A stretch of DNA of 7,936 nucleotides from Atopostipes sp963558565 (GTDB lineage: Bacteria; Bacillota; Bacilli; Lactobacillales; Carnobacteriaceae_A), in assembly GCA_963558565.1 (NCBI GenBank), contig CAUWGX010000018.1, positions 1 to 7,936 on the forward strand, in the 5' to 3' direction. Made by a program: the position numbers and the translations under genes. Of the stretch, positions 1 through 7,229 are shown in pieces; the stretch's first letter is position 1, and the number at the start of each line of letters is the position of its first letter. The notes beneath the pieces are model-generated. The model made no database searches, was not told the origin of the DNA, and saw only the letters and a program-made list of their open reading frames with translations.

Positions 1-82
1 ATTCGTCACTTCTCTGCTTTTTGATGAATGATTCGCACTTCATTCGTCACTTCTCCAGTTTTTGATGAATGAACCACTTTTT
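1..82. repeat. Two tandem imperfect 41-base repeats at the window edge
   Basis: Bases 1-41 and 42-82 are two copies of a 41-base unit. Both start ATTCGTCACTTCTC, then differ at three bases (TGC versus CAG), then share TTTTTGATGAATGA; the last ten bases diverge. Within and between units, TGATGAATGA (22-31) can pair with TCATTCGTCA (40-49) with one T.G wobble, so the plus-strand RNA could form hairpins. A third partial copy of the start motif, ATTCGCACTTC, lies at 31-41. The array may continue beyond the left edge. No convincing reading frame or start signal was seen across it. It is an intergenic repeat of unknown type. Confidence 0.7.
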
Positions 83-128
83 TCTTGTTCTTTTCTAATA
101 TGGATTCAATAAATTCCAAATGTTTATC

Positions 129-174
129 AAAAAAGCATCGAAGTTCAAAAAACTTCGATGCTTTCTCTTTTTTT
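129..174. terminator. Bidirectional rho-independent terminator downstream of budA
   Basis: A perfect stem pairs 132-145 with 151-164 (core GCATCGAAGTT/AACTTCGATGC) around a five-base loop at 146-150. On the minus strand the stem is followed by a T tract (the complement of the A run at 129-134), so it should end budA transcription. On the plus strand a T-rich tail (165-174) follows, so it could also stop transcripts entering from the left. It lies immediately after the budA stop codon. Confidence 0.9.
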
Positions 175-883
175 ATTCAGCTTCCTCAATATCTTCGGCT
201 AAATTTTCATAATCGATCGTTGCTTCCATAAAATCATTATTGTTTATAGGGAAATGTTGTTCTAAAGATTCCATGGTTTTCCATTCAATACTTCCTTTTT
301 CAAACGTAAAATCTAAGACATGCCCGCCGAAATCTTGTTCATCACTTAAAAAATGCAGATGAAATTCAGGGACAGCGATAGAACCAAAAATTTCTGGAGT
401 ATAAAAACCAATTAACACTCCGTCTACTGTATCGCGAGTAAACTCTGCTTGGTCTTTCGCAGCTTCTACTAACCTCGGATAAGGTTTTTCTTGTTTTTCA
501 ACTGAGCGACAATGCATTTTCTGAAAAGTTCCCCTTACTTTTAGGGCTTGAAAAGTATTTACACTGGAAAATGTTTGCTTCAGTTTTCCTTTTAATTGAT
601 CACTGGAAAGTCTTTCTGTGACTACTGCTTCCCCTTCTTTTTCAAAATTCGTCACCGCTACATATGGCGTTTTTATCCTTTTGTCGATTTCACGAACCGT
701 CCCATCTACTTTTACTTGAAAAGGTGTTCCATCCACAATGATTAATTCACCATCTAAACCATCCAATGTACCGATCCCCATTGTATTGTTAGCTGTCAAT
801 ACTTCATTGAGCATGAGCGTGCCCTCAAACATACCGGCCATTAATGCGCCAATCGTACTATGTTGAAATAACGTATCTTTCAA
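173..883 (-). CDS. budA: Alpha-acetolactate decarboxylase
   Basis: This 236-residue cytosolic enzyme converts (S)-2-acetolactate to (R)-acetoin and CO2. The reaction draws excess pyruvate into neutral products and lowers the acetolactate available for valine and leucine synthesis. Family hallmarks are visible: the N-terminal FQHSTIGALMAGMFEGTL (residues 6-23), MGIGTLDGLDGE (35-46), GTF and RSV around 118-128, and the metal-binding cluster EFHLHFLSDEQDFGGH. In that cluster H175, H177 and H188 match the zinc ligands known for the family. The length is typical. The start is TTG at 881-883, chosen because a perfect AAGGAGG (890-896) lies six bases upstream; the next Met is residue 15, inside the conserved N-terminal motif. 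No acetolactate synthase gene is adjacent, so the gene appears to be a single-gene unit flanked by terminators. The names aldB and alsD are used for the same enzyme in related bacteria. Confidence 0.95.
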   Translation of the reverse strand: MKDTLFQHSTIGALMAGMFEGTLMLNEVLTANNTMGIGTLDGLDGELIIVDGTPFQVKVDGTVREIDKRIKTPYVAVTNFEKEGEAVVTERLSSDQLKGKLKQTFSSVNTFQALKVRGTFQKMHCRSVEKQEKPYPRLVEAAKDQAEFTRDTVDGVLIGFYTPEIFGSIAVPEFHLHFLSDEQDFGGHVLDFTFEKGSIEWKTMESLEQHFPINNNDFMEATIDYENLAEDIEEAE

Positions 884-913
884 AATTAGCCTCCTTCATA
901 GCTTGTTATTTTC

Positions 914-919
914 ATTATA
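914..919 (-). promoter_or_regulatory. Candidate -10 box of the budA promoter
   Basis: A perfect TATAAT on the minus strand lies about 30 bases upstream of the budA TTG start. It falls between the terminator of the upstream ABC operon and the budA ribosome binding site. No good -35 hexamer is visible at 16-18 bases, and that position falls inside the terminator hairpin. The call rests on the -10 match and on the need for a promoter after a terminator. Confidence 0.4.
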
Positions 920-923
920 AATG

Positions 924-961
924 AAAAAGCCTTGTTCGTTTAGTTTTACGAACAAGACTTT
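924..961 (-). terminator. Rho-independent terminator of the tadA-to-ABC-permease operon
   Basis: The stem CTTGTTCGT (931-939)/ACGAACAAG (948-956) closes an eight-base loop. It is extended past one mismatch by G929-C958 and A-T pairs. Read on the minus strand it ends in a T tract (complement of 924-928). It starts 15 bases after the permease stop codon, as expected for the end of that operon. Confidence 0.8.
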
Positions 962-976
962 AATATATTTTTGACA

Positions 977-2245
977 TTAAAGAGAAGCTTTATTCTCACT
1001 ACGAACAAGTGCCCAAGATTGTTTCAAAGTATTAACAAAATTGGTATCTGAATAAATAAGGACATTAGCACGATAGAAAATTAAAGAAACGTAGGCAAGG
1101 ACAACTGTAAATATGACACTTCCCCCGATTGAAAGCCAAACATGGAAATTAGAGACCGTGTTCGTTGCGATTCGAAAAGGCATCACAAAAGGCGTTAGAA
1201 GTGGAATAAAGGAAGATACAACTACTACGATATTCTCTGGTTGAGCCATAGCGAATAAGCCAATATAGAATCCTAAAACTACAATAAGGCTTAAAGGAGT
1301 GGCCGCTCGGTTGATGTCTTCCGTTTTTGTAATTAAAGAGCCTAAGAAAGCGGCAATAAACATAAACATCACGACGCCAACGACTAAGAAAACGGAGGAG
1401 AATTCTAAGAAATCAGCAATAATCGATCCTACATCTAAATCGCCCACCAATGAAGTGACGAATTCATGATCTTTGAAGTACATAAATGCACCCACTCCAA
1501 GGATCACATAGAATAGAATATGAACGACCATTACTAAAAATACTCCAATTATTTTCCCGAAAAAGTGCGTGGTGGCGGTTGTACTCGATAAAATAACTTC
1601 CATCATGCGAGTCCCTTTTTCACTGGCCACTTCTTCAATCACTGTCGCCGCATAAAACATAATAAACATCATAATGACAATGTTAATAAAATAAGCACTT
1701 CCTACTTCAATCGCATTAGCGATACCATCTTCTTCAACAATTTCTCCATCATCAATAGAAACAATATGATTTTCAACATTTACAGGTTCATTTAAACTTT
1801 GAATTTGTTCAGGATTGATCCCTAGTTCTTGAGCTCGTAGCATGATTTGTCTACTTGATAAAGCTTGTTCAATCAGTGGGAGATGGTTATCTAAATCACT
1901 ACTATGAGTGACCGTAGCCTCTAAACTGTCCCCTTCCCAATTAGCAATTAAATAACCGTCAATGGCTTCATCAGCTAATTCTTCACGAGCAGCTTCCTCT
2001 GTCGTAATTGAATCGACGACATTGATCGACTCATCGCTTTCTTCGACAAGTTGCATCATTGTAGAATCTTCACTAATGACAGCGACATCGACATCCGCTG
2101 TATCGGCTAGTGTTGACCCCGCAAAATAACCAATACCTACAATAACAGCAATAAGAACTAATGGGCTGAGTAACATCGAGATAAAACTGATAGATTTAGT
2201 AATTTTTAAAAATGTATCTTTTATAAAAATACCTAATTTATTCAT
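977..2245 (-). CDS. ABC-2 type exporter permease, NatB/YhaP-like
   Basis: This 422-residue membrane subunit should form the pore of an ABC exporter with the ATPase encoded just upstream. The layout fits the NatB/YhaP group. TM1 lies near residues 22-42, followed by a large acidic extracytoplasmic domain (about 43-180). TM2 lies near 181-203, then the cytoplasmic motif EKGTRMMEVILSS (about 210-221) typical of this family. At least four more hydrophobic segments lie near 231-257, 282-305, 316-335 and 370-392. An ATG at 2321-2323 would add 26 residues and overlap the ATPase gene by 86 bases. The ATG at 2243-2245 is preferred because AGGTGA sits five bases upstream, the protein then begins MNKLGIF as relatives do, and the overlap becomes ATGAATAA, a usual arrangement for translational coupling. 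The substrate cannot be read from the sequence; B. subtilis NatAB exports sodium, but other members have different or unknown roles. Confidence 0.9.
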   Translation of the reverse strand: MNKLGIFIKDTFLKITKSISFISMLLSPLVLIAVIVGIGYFAGSTLADTADVDVAVISEDSTMMQLVEESDESINVVDSITTEEAAREELADEAIDGYLIANWEGDSLEATVTHSSDLDNHLPLIEQALSSRQIMLRAQELGINPEQIQSLNEPVNVENHIVSIDDGEIVEEDGIANAIEVGSAYFINIVIMMFIMFYAATVIEEVASEKGTRMMEVILSSTTATTHFFGKIIGVFLVMVVHILFYVILGVGAFMYFKDHEFVTSLVGDLDVGSIIADFLEFSSVFLVVGVVMFMFIAAFLGSLITKTEDINRAATPLSLIVVLGFYIGLFAMAQPENIVVVVSSFIPLLTPFVMPFRIATNTVSNFHVWLSIGGSVIFTVVLAYVSLIFYRANVLIYSDTNFVNTLKQSWALVRSENKASL

Positions 2246-3137
2246 TATTTTCACCTGCAATCTGTTTGAAAATTTCTTCAAGGGTCGGTGGTTGTTGACT
2301 AAAGGTTGGAATGTAACCGTCACGTGTCGCTAATTCAAAGATCTGTCGACCAACCTCTGCATTTTCTAGTTCAAGATAATAAGTAGTATCATTCATTGTT
2401 TTTACTTGTTTTACACCTTCTATATTCTTCAACTCAGCTTTCGATAAAGGCGATTCTAAAAATAAGCGAGTACGTCCAAAACTTTCTCGAATTTCGTGGA
2501 TTGTTCCATATAATACTTGCTGACCGTTTTTCAGCATGACCATATTGTCACATAGTTCTTCTACATTATTCATATTATGACTTGAGAAGATAATACTAGC
2601 GCCGCGCTCTTTTGCTCGACGTATCCCTACTTCTAACAGCTCCGCATTTACAGGATCTAAGCCACTAAAAGGTTCATCCAAAATAATTAAATCCGGTTCA
2701 TGAATCAGTGTACAGATCAACTGCACCTTTTGTTGATTTCCTTTTGAAAGGGACTTGATTTTATCTTTTCTTGCTCCAACGACTTTAAATTCATCTAACC
2801 AGTCATCGATCAGTGGTTCAATTTCTGACTTTTTCTTTCCCCGAAGTTGTGCAAAGTATAAAATTTGATGTTCGACAGTCATTTTTTGATTTAATCCACG
2901 TTCTTCCGGCAAATAGCCTATATGGTTAAAAAATTCTTTTGAAAAAGGTTTTCCTTTCCAACGGACGGTACCACTATTTTGGCTCAGTAATTTCAAAATG
3001 ATTCGAAAAGTCGTTGTTTTCCCGGATCCATTTTGTCCGATTAACCCCATAATTTGTCCTTGATCAATCGTAAAGTTTACGTCATCCACGGCTTTCAATG
3101 AACCGAATGACTTCGATAAATCTCGCACTTCTAGCAT
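2238..3137 (-). CDS. ABC transporter ATP-binding protein, NatA/YhaQ-like
   Basis: This 299-residue ATPase subunit should sit at the inner face of the membrane and drive the permease encoded downstream. Visible motifs are Walker A GQNGSGKT (34-41), GYLPEERGL (74-82) with Glu at the usual Q-loop glutamine position, signature LSKGNQQK (130-137) in place of LSGGQ, Walker B LIILDEP (150-156), D-loop SGLD (158-161) and switch His187 in SSHNM. The changed signature and Q-loop are known in this subfamily and do not imply inactivity. Residues from about 220 to the end form the extra C-terminal domain common in NatA/YhaQ-like proteins. The ATG at 3135-3137 is preceded by the purine-rich AGAGGAAG. The gene lies 23 bases after the YjbQ-family gene and overlaps the permease by 8 bases, so co-transcription is very likely. 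Confidence 0.93.
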   Translation of the reverse strand: MLEVRDLSKSFGSLKAVDDVNFTIDQGQIMGLIGQNGSGKTTTFRIILKLLSQNSGTVRWKGKPFSKEFFNHIGYLPEERGLNQKMTVEHQILYFAQLRGKKKSEIEPLIDDWLDEFKVVGARKDKIKSLSKGNQQKVQLICTLIHEPDLIILDEPFSGLDPVNAELLEVGIRRAKERGASIIFSSHNMNNVEELCDNMVMLKNGQQVLYGTIHEIRESFGRTRLFLESPLSKAELKNIEGVKQVKTMNDTTYYLELENAEVGRQIFELATRDGYIPTFSQQPPTLEEIFKQIAGENNE

Positions 3138-3160
3138 CTTTCCACTTCCTCTACAATAAA

Positions 3161-3565
3161 TTATCCTTCAATAATTTTTATATAAATATTTCTTGCTCTC
3201 GGTCCATCAAATTCGGCAAAATAGGTACTCTGCCAAGTGCCAAAAATAGGTTGTCCTGCTTCAATAATAAGCGTTTCACTAGCCCCAATTACTGAAGATT
3301 TCATGTGGCCATCTGAGTTGCCTTCCATATGAATATACTCTTTATCATTTGGAAAAGTTTTATTTAAACCTAACTCTAAATCTGTCTTCACATCGGGATC
3401 AGCATTCTCATTGATCGTAATGCCAGCTGTCGTATGTGGACAATAGACAACTAGAAGCCCATTTTGAACCTGGCTTTTAGATAGAGCATCTTGTATATGC
3501 TCATCGATATTTAAAAATTCTTGTTTTCTACTCGTTCGTACTTGATACTGATATAAATGGCTCAT
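3161..3565 (-). CDS. YjbQ/UPF0047 family protein
   Basis: This 134-residue protein belongs to the small YjbQ (UPF0047) family. Members have been annotated as secondary thiamine-phosphate synthases because E. coli YjbQ shows weak activity of that kind; the true physiological role is uncertain. The complete family pattern is present: CPHTTAGITINENADPDV (42-59), HMEGNSDGHMKSSVIG (79-94) and GTWQ (109-112) followed by EFDGPRARN (118-126). His44, His79, Glu81 and His87 are likely active-site or metal ligands. The length is normal for the family. The ATG at 3563-3565 begins one base after the tadA stop codon, and its ribosome binding site (AAAGGAA) lies inside the end of tadA, which points to tight coupling with tadA. 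It is probably soluble. No thiamine genes are nearby, so the context does not support a thiamine role. Confidence 0.92.
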   Translation of the reverse strand: MSHLYQYQVRTSRKQEFLNIDEHIQDALSKSQVQNGLLVVYCPHTTAGITINENADPDVKTDLELGLNKTFPNDKEYIHMEGNSDGHMKSSVIGASETLIIEAGQPIFGTWQSTYFAEFDGPRARNIYIKIIEG

Positions 3566-3566
3566 C

Positions 3567-4046
3567 TTATTTTATTCCTTTCTTTTTTGATCGTAATGCT
3601 CTAAAAAATGACGTCAACATTTCGCTACATTCTTCTTGTAAGACACCTGCTTCTACCTTTGCTTGATGGTTGAACTTTTCTTCTTCTAATAAATTCATTA
3701 AGGTACCCGCAGTTCCTCCCTTATAATCGGGAGCACCATAATAAACATAAGGAAGCCGCGATAAAACAATCGTCCCACTACACATTACACAAGGTTCTAC
3801 AGTAACGAATAAAGCACAATCTTCTAAGCGCCAATTATTCAGTGTTTTATTTGCCTCGTCAATCGCTAAAATCTCTGCATGTGTAATGGCTCTGTTTGTT
3901 TTTTCTCTTTGGTTATATCCCCGAGCAATCACTTGTCCGTCTTTTACGATAACTGCTCCAATAGGGACTTCTGCTATTTCTTTTGCTTTTTCAGCTTCTT
4001 TCAGAGCTTCTTTCATAAAAAACTCTTTTTCTTCCTGAGTATACAC
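3567..4046 (-). CDS. tadA: tRNA-specific adenosine deaminase
   Basis: This 159-residue zinc enzyme deaminates A34 to inosine in the anticodon of tRNA-Arg(ACG), allowing one tRNA to read CGU, CGC and CGA. The cytidine-deaminase-like active site is complete: HAE at residues 56-58 (His56 zinc ligand, Glu58 proton shuttle) and PCVMC at 85-89 (Cys86 and Cys89 zinc ligands). The N-terminal EVPIGAVIV (26-34) and the NRAITHAE segment (51-58) are typical of TadA rather than free-nucleoside deaminases. The start is GTG at 4044-4046, supported by GAGGTGA ending four bases upstream; the next Met is residue 11. It heads a four-gene unit with the YjbQ-family gene and the ABC exporter. The 4.5S RNA and dnaX genes found next to tadA in B. 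subtilis are absent here. Confidence 0.95.
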   Translation of the reverse strand: MYTQEEKEFFMKEALKEAEKAKEIAEVPIGAVIVKDGQVIARGYNQREKTNRAITHAEILAIDEANKTLNNWRLEDCALFVTVEPCVMCSGTIVLSRLPYVYYGAPDYKGGTAGTLMNLLEEEKFNHQAKVEAGVLQEECSEMLTSFFRALRSKKKGIK

Positions 4047-4087
4047 AAATTCACCTCACTGACAAATAATATTCATAATTCCTTCAA

Positions 4088-4098
4088 ATTTTACCATA
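4088..4098 (-). promoter_or_regulatory. Candidate extended -10 promoter of the tadA operon
   Basis: On the minus strand TATGGTAAAAT (4098-4088) fits the extended -10 pattern TRTGnTATAAT with one change. It lies 41 bases upstream of the tadA GTG. The -35 region (about 4111-4116, TTTATG) is poor, as is common for extended -10 promoters. It is the best promoter seen between the clpC terminator and tadA. Confidence 0.5.
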
Positions 4099-4124
4099 AA
4101 AATAGTCGCTCATAAAAGTAGAAT

Positions 4125-4146
4125 CATTTAGCCGTACAGCTAAATG
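4125..4146. repeat. Perfect 8-bp inverted repeat upstream of the tadA operon, possible operator
   Basis: CATTTAGC (4125-4132) and GCTAAATG (4139-4146) are perfect inverted arms separated by six bases. No T tract follows on either strand, so it does not look like a terminator. It sits just upstream of the candidate tadA promoter -35 region, a normal place for a dimeric regulator to bind. It is not a CIRCE element and not a CtsR box. No known regulator could be assigned. Confidence 0.45.
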
Positions 4147-4189
4147 TTAAATAATAATACCTTCATCAATGCGCAAGTGATTAACTATC

Positions 4190-4223
4190 AAAAAAACCCG
4201 CTATTCACTTGGAATAACGGGTT
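4190..4223 (-). terminator. Rho-independent terminator of ctsR-clpC
   Basis: The arms 4195-4206 and 4212-4223 form a 12-bp stem (AACCCGTTATTC in minus-strand reading) around a five-base loop, followed on the minus strand by seven T residues (complement of 4190-4196). The single imperfect pair is a G.U wobble in minus-strand RNA but a C/A mismatch on the plus strand, which supports the minus direction. It lies 17 bases after the clpC stop codon. Confidence 0.93.
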
Positions 4224-4239
4224 GATCTAATCTTCTATT

Positions 4240-6738
4240 TTATGAAGTTACAGTTGCTTTTTCTTCATCTTCTGTATTTGAGTTTCCTCGGTGTCTTAAG
4301 GTTAATTTTCCTTGTGAGCCACCAACGGTTACTTTATCGCCAGCTTTAATACCGCCAGAGATGATTTCATCACTCAACATATCTTCCACATTCGTTTGGA
4401 TCGCTCGACTGAGCGGACGCGCTCCATATTCTGGGTCGTATCCTTCATCTGCGATAATATCCAAAGCAGCGGACGTAATGCGTAATTCGATGTCTTGTTC
4501 TGCGAGTTGTTCAATTAAATCATTGGTTAATAATTTAACGATTTCTTGTAGATGCTCTCGATCAAGTGCATGGAACACAATCGCTTCATCGATACGGTTT
4601 AAGAATTCAGGTCGGAAGTAATCTTTCATTTCTTCACGAATTTTTGATTCCATTGAATCATGATCAAATTTTCGCTCAGCAGCACCGAAACCTACTTCTT
4701 TTTCATCACGTAGTGCTGTCGCACCCAAGTTAGAACTCATGATAATAATAGTGTTTTTAAAGTCAACTTGACGACCTTTTCCGTCTGTTAAAATACCATC
4801 ATCTAAAACTTGCAATAGAATGTTAAAGACATCAGGATGTGCTTTTTCAATTTCATCAAGGAGCACTACTGAATATGGTTTTTGACGAATTTTTTCGGTT
4901 AATTGTCCTCCTTCATCATAACCGACATATCCTGGAGGAGAACCAACTAAACGACTTGTCGCATATTTTTCCATATATTCAGACATGTCGATTCGAATAA
5001 GATCATTCTCTGAACCAAACATCACTTCTGCCAGAGATTTAGCTAATTCAGTTTTCCCGACACCAGTTGGACCTAAGAACATAAAGGAGCCAATCGGACG
5101 GTTTGGATCTTTAATTCCACTTCGAGCTCGACGAACAGCCTTCGAAATAGCTGTCACTGCCTCATCTTGGCCAATCACACGTTCATGAAGGGATTGTTCT
5201 AGATTCATCAAGCGAGTACTTTCAGTTTCTTGAAGATCATGAACGGGAATTCCTGTCCATTGCCCTACAACTTCTGCAATCGCTTGACCTTCAACAACCG
5301 GTCTTTCTTCAGTAGTATTTTCCATTAAGTGTTCAATTTTATCTGTTTGGTCAATTTCTTTTTGACGAATTTTTGCTGCGACTTCAAAGTTTTGATCTGT
5401 AATAGCTTGTTCTTTTTCTCGAATGAGTTCAGATAATTCATCCATTTCCTTCTTATAAGGAGATTCACCATCGCTTAAATCTAAACGAACTTTAGCAGAT
5501 GCTTCATCCATTAAATCGATGGCTTTATCGGGTAACTCACGATCTTGAATATATCGAGAAGAATAAGTGACTGCAGATTTAATAGCATCGTCAGAAATTT
5601 CAACATTATGATGGTCTTCATAACGTTCTTTTAGACCATGTAAAATCGCCACTGTCTCTTCATTCGTTGGTGCATTAACTAATACAGATGCAAAGCGACG
5701 CTCTAAAGCAGCATCTTTTTCTATATACTTCTGATACTCATCAGAAGTTGTTGCCCCAATTGTTTGTAATTCTCCACGCGCTAAGGCTGGTTTTAGGATG
5801 TTTGAGGCATCAATAGCCCCTTCTGCTCCTCCAGCACCGATTAAAGTATGAAGTTCATCGACAAATAGAATAACATTGCCGTCCTCATAAATTTCATCGA
5901 TAATTTTTTTCATGCGTTCTTCGAATTCACCACGGTATTTCGTACCCGCAACAAGTGAACCCATGTCTAAGGCCATTAAACGCTTATTAATTAAAGTTGG
6001 TGGAACTTGTCCGCTAATAATTTTTTGAGCTAACCCTTCTGCTATAGCCGTTTTTCCGACTCCAGGTTCCCCTACTAGCACCGGGTTATTTTTAGTTCGA
6101 CGACTCAAAATTTGAGTGATGCGTCGTACTTCATTTTCACGACCAACAATCGGATCTAATTTATCTTCGCGTGCTATTTTCGTTAAGTCCCGTGCTAAAG
6201 AATCTAGCGTTGGTGTTTTTGATTTATTAGGTGCTTTGCCAGCTGTCTGGTTTTGTGTATTTCTTCTAGCATTTGGTTTTAAGCTAACACCTAATTTTTT
6301 CGAAATCGTTTGTCGTACTTTTGACAAACTTAAGTTTAAATTCTTCATAATTTGAGAGGATAAAATATTTTCATCCCGTAAGAGTCCTAAAAGTAGATGT
6401 TCAGTACCTATTAGAGGACTATTTAGTCTGCGTGCTTCATCGGCTGCATAAGACATGATTTGACGAGCTCGTGGAGAATAAGGAAGAACAACATCTCCTA
6501 GATCTTGCTCGTTATTATTTTCCATTGGTCCATAATCGATTAAATGCTCGATTTCATCACGTACATCTTCAGCTGTTAAAGTAGCTTCTCGTAATGTATT
6601 CCCAGCAATTCCATCCTCTTCCAAGACTAGACCTAATAATAAATGTTCCGTTCCTACAGTACGATGGCGGAGCAATTTCGCTTCATCTTGTGCATTTTGC
6701 AATGCTTTCTTTGCTCGGTTAGTGAATACTTCTCTCAT
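4240..6738 (-). CDS. clpC: ATP-dependent Clp protease ATP-binding subunit ClpC (Hsp100)
   Basis: This 832-residue AAA+ unfoldase forms hexamers that feed damaged or regulatory proteins to the ClpP peptidase in the cytoplasm. Domains in order: two Clp N repeats (about 1-75 and 80-150) for adaptor or substrate binding; AAA-1 with Walker A GEPGVGKT (223-230), Walker B ILFVDE (290-295) and a likely arginine finger in ERR (346-348); a coiled middle domain (about 410-475) with a UVR-like DQNFEVAAKIRQKE (448-461), which separates ClpC from ClpB and ClpA; AAA-2 with Walker A GPTGVGKT (556-563), Walker B VVLLDE (624-629) and sensor-2 GARPL (772-776). The ClpP-docking loop VGFGA is at 682-686, so it should work with ClpP. 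The ATG has AAGGCGG upstream and lies 16 bases after ctsR. Expression should be repressed by CtsR. No mcsB gene, the usual B. subtilis partner, is present here. Confidence 0.97.
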   Translation of the reverse strand: MREVFTNRAKKALQNAQDEAKLLRHRTVGTEHLLLGLVLEEDGIAGNTLREATLTAEDVRDEIEHLIDYGPMENNNEQDLGDVVLPYSPRARQIMSYAADEARRLNSPLIGTEHLLLGLLRDENILSSQIMKNLNLSLSKVRQTISKKLGVSLKPNARRNTQNQTAGKAPNKSKTPTLDSLARDLTKIAREDKLDPIVGRENEVRRITQILSRRTKNNPVLVGEPGVGKTAIAEGLAQKIISGQVPPTLINKRLMALDMGSLVAGTKYRGEFEERMKKIIDEIYEDGNVILFVDELHTLIGAGGAEGAIDASNILKPALARGELQTIGATTSDEYQKYIEKDAALERRFASVLVNAPTNEETVAILHGLKERYEDHHNVEISDDAIKSAVTYSSRYIQDRELPDKAIDLMDEASAKVRLDLSDGESPYKKEMDELSELIREKEQAITDQNFEVAAKIRQKEIDQTDKIEHLMENTTEERPVVEGQAIAEVVGQWTGIPVHDLQETESTRLMNLEQSLHERVIGQDEAVTAISKAVRRARSGIKDPNRPIGSFMFLGPTGVGKTELAKSLAEVMFGSENDLIRIDMSEYMEKYATSRLVGSPPGYVGYDEGGQLTEKIRQKPYSVVLLDEIEKAHPDVFNILLQVLDDGILTDGKGRQVDFKNTIIIMSSNLGATALRDEKEVGFGAAERKFDHDSMESKIREEMKDYFRPEFLNRIDEAIVFHALDREHLQEIVKLLTNDLIEQLAEQDIELRITSAALDIIADEGYDPEYGARPLSRAIQTNVEDMLSDEIISGGIKAGDKVTVGGSQGKLTLRHRGNSNTEDEEKATVTS

Positions 6739-6754
6739 TATTATTATCCGCCTT

Positions 6755-7222
6755 TCAGGTGTTTTTTAAGATTAATAATCTTATCATTGATAATAGTATA
6801 TTTGCACGAATTTTCTTGTCGATTAATTGACTACCACTAAAATTATTTTGATCAATGGCAGCCAGCATAATCTGCGCTTCTCTTCGAGTCATAAATTCAT
6901 TCTCATACAACGTCTGAATCATAATTTCAGCTTCTTTTTCAGAAATTTGGTCACCAATGAGTTGGCTCATTCGTTCCAGCATTTCTGTATTACTTTTTAC
7001 TTGCATTTTTATAATACGAATATAGCCTCCACCGCCACGCTTACTCTCAACCGCATAACCATGTTGTATAGTAAAACGTGTATTGATTACATAATTAATT
7101 TGTGAAGGAACACAGTCAAATAAATTAGCTAACTCACTGCGTCTAATTTCAACTCTTCCACTTTCGTTAATCGCTTTTTTCAAGTATTCTTCAATCATAT
7201 CAGACATATTTCTATTTTTCAT
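6755..7222 (-). CDS. ctsR: Class III heat-shock transcriptional repressor CtsR
   Basis: This 155-residue dimeric repressor binds tandem heptad repeats at clp promoters and releases them on heat stress. The N-terminal winged helix-turn-helix contains CVPSQINYVINTRFT (37-51) and the glycine wing RGGGGYIRI (62-70). In B. subtilis this GGGG loop is the heat-sensing tip, and Arg62 is the McsB phosphorylation site described in Bacillaceae. The C-terminal helical domain (about 80-150) includes EFMTRREAQIMLAAID (109-124), which matches the family. The ATG at 7220-7222 gives the usual family N-terminus (MKNRNMSDMIEEYLK), and an in-frame TGA two codons upstream rules out a longer form. There is no Shine-Dalgarno sequence directly in front of this ATG; the nearest strong one lies 88 bases upstream and appears to be brought close by a helix. 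The stop codon is 16 bases from clpC, forming an operon. Confidence 0.96.
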   Translation of the reverse strand: MKNRNMSDMIEEYLKKAINESGRVEIRRSELANLFDCVPSQINYVINTRFTIQHGYAVESKRGGGGYIRIIKMQVKSNTEMLERMSQLIGDQISEKEAEIMIQTLYENEFMTRREAQIMLAAIDQNNFSGSQLIDKKIRANILLSMIRLLILKNT

Positions 7223-7229
7223 TTGTCAT

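Noticed and set aside
2246..2323. Upstream extension of the ABC permease reading frame by 26 residues
   Set aside because: It would overlap the ATPase gene by 86 bases and lacks a ribosome site. The ATG at 2243-2245 has AGGTGA and a normal coupled overlap.
3098..3295. Plus-strand reading frame of 65 codons
   Set aside because: It is antisense to the YjbQ-family gene and the start of the ATPase gene, both of which have complete family motifs. It shows no protein-like pattern of its own.
3879..4115. Plus-strand reading frame of 78 codons over tadA
   Set aside because: It is rich in Phe and Ser because it is the complement of Lys/Glu codons of tadA, with no ribosome site.
4125..4146. Palindrome read as a CIRCE element (HrcA site)
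   Set aside because: CIRCE has arms TTAGCACTC and GAGTGCTAA with a nine-base spacer. Here the arms are only partly similar and the spacer is six.
4361..6355. Several plus-strand reading frames of 67-86 codons inside clpC
   Set aside because: They are shadows of the long conserved clpC frame on the opposite strand.
6643..7105. Plus-strand reading frames of 65 and 92 codons over clpC and ctsR
   Set aside because: They are antisense to well-supported genes, have low-complexity composition and lack a ribosome site.
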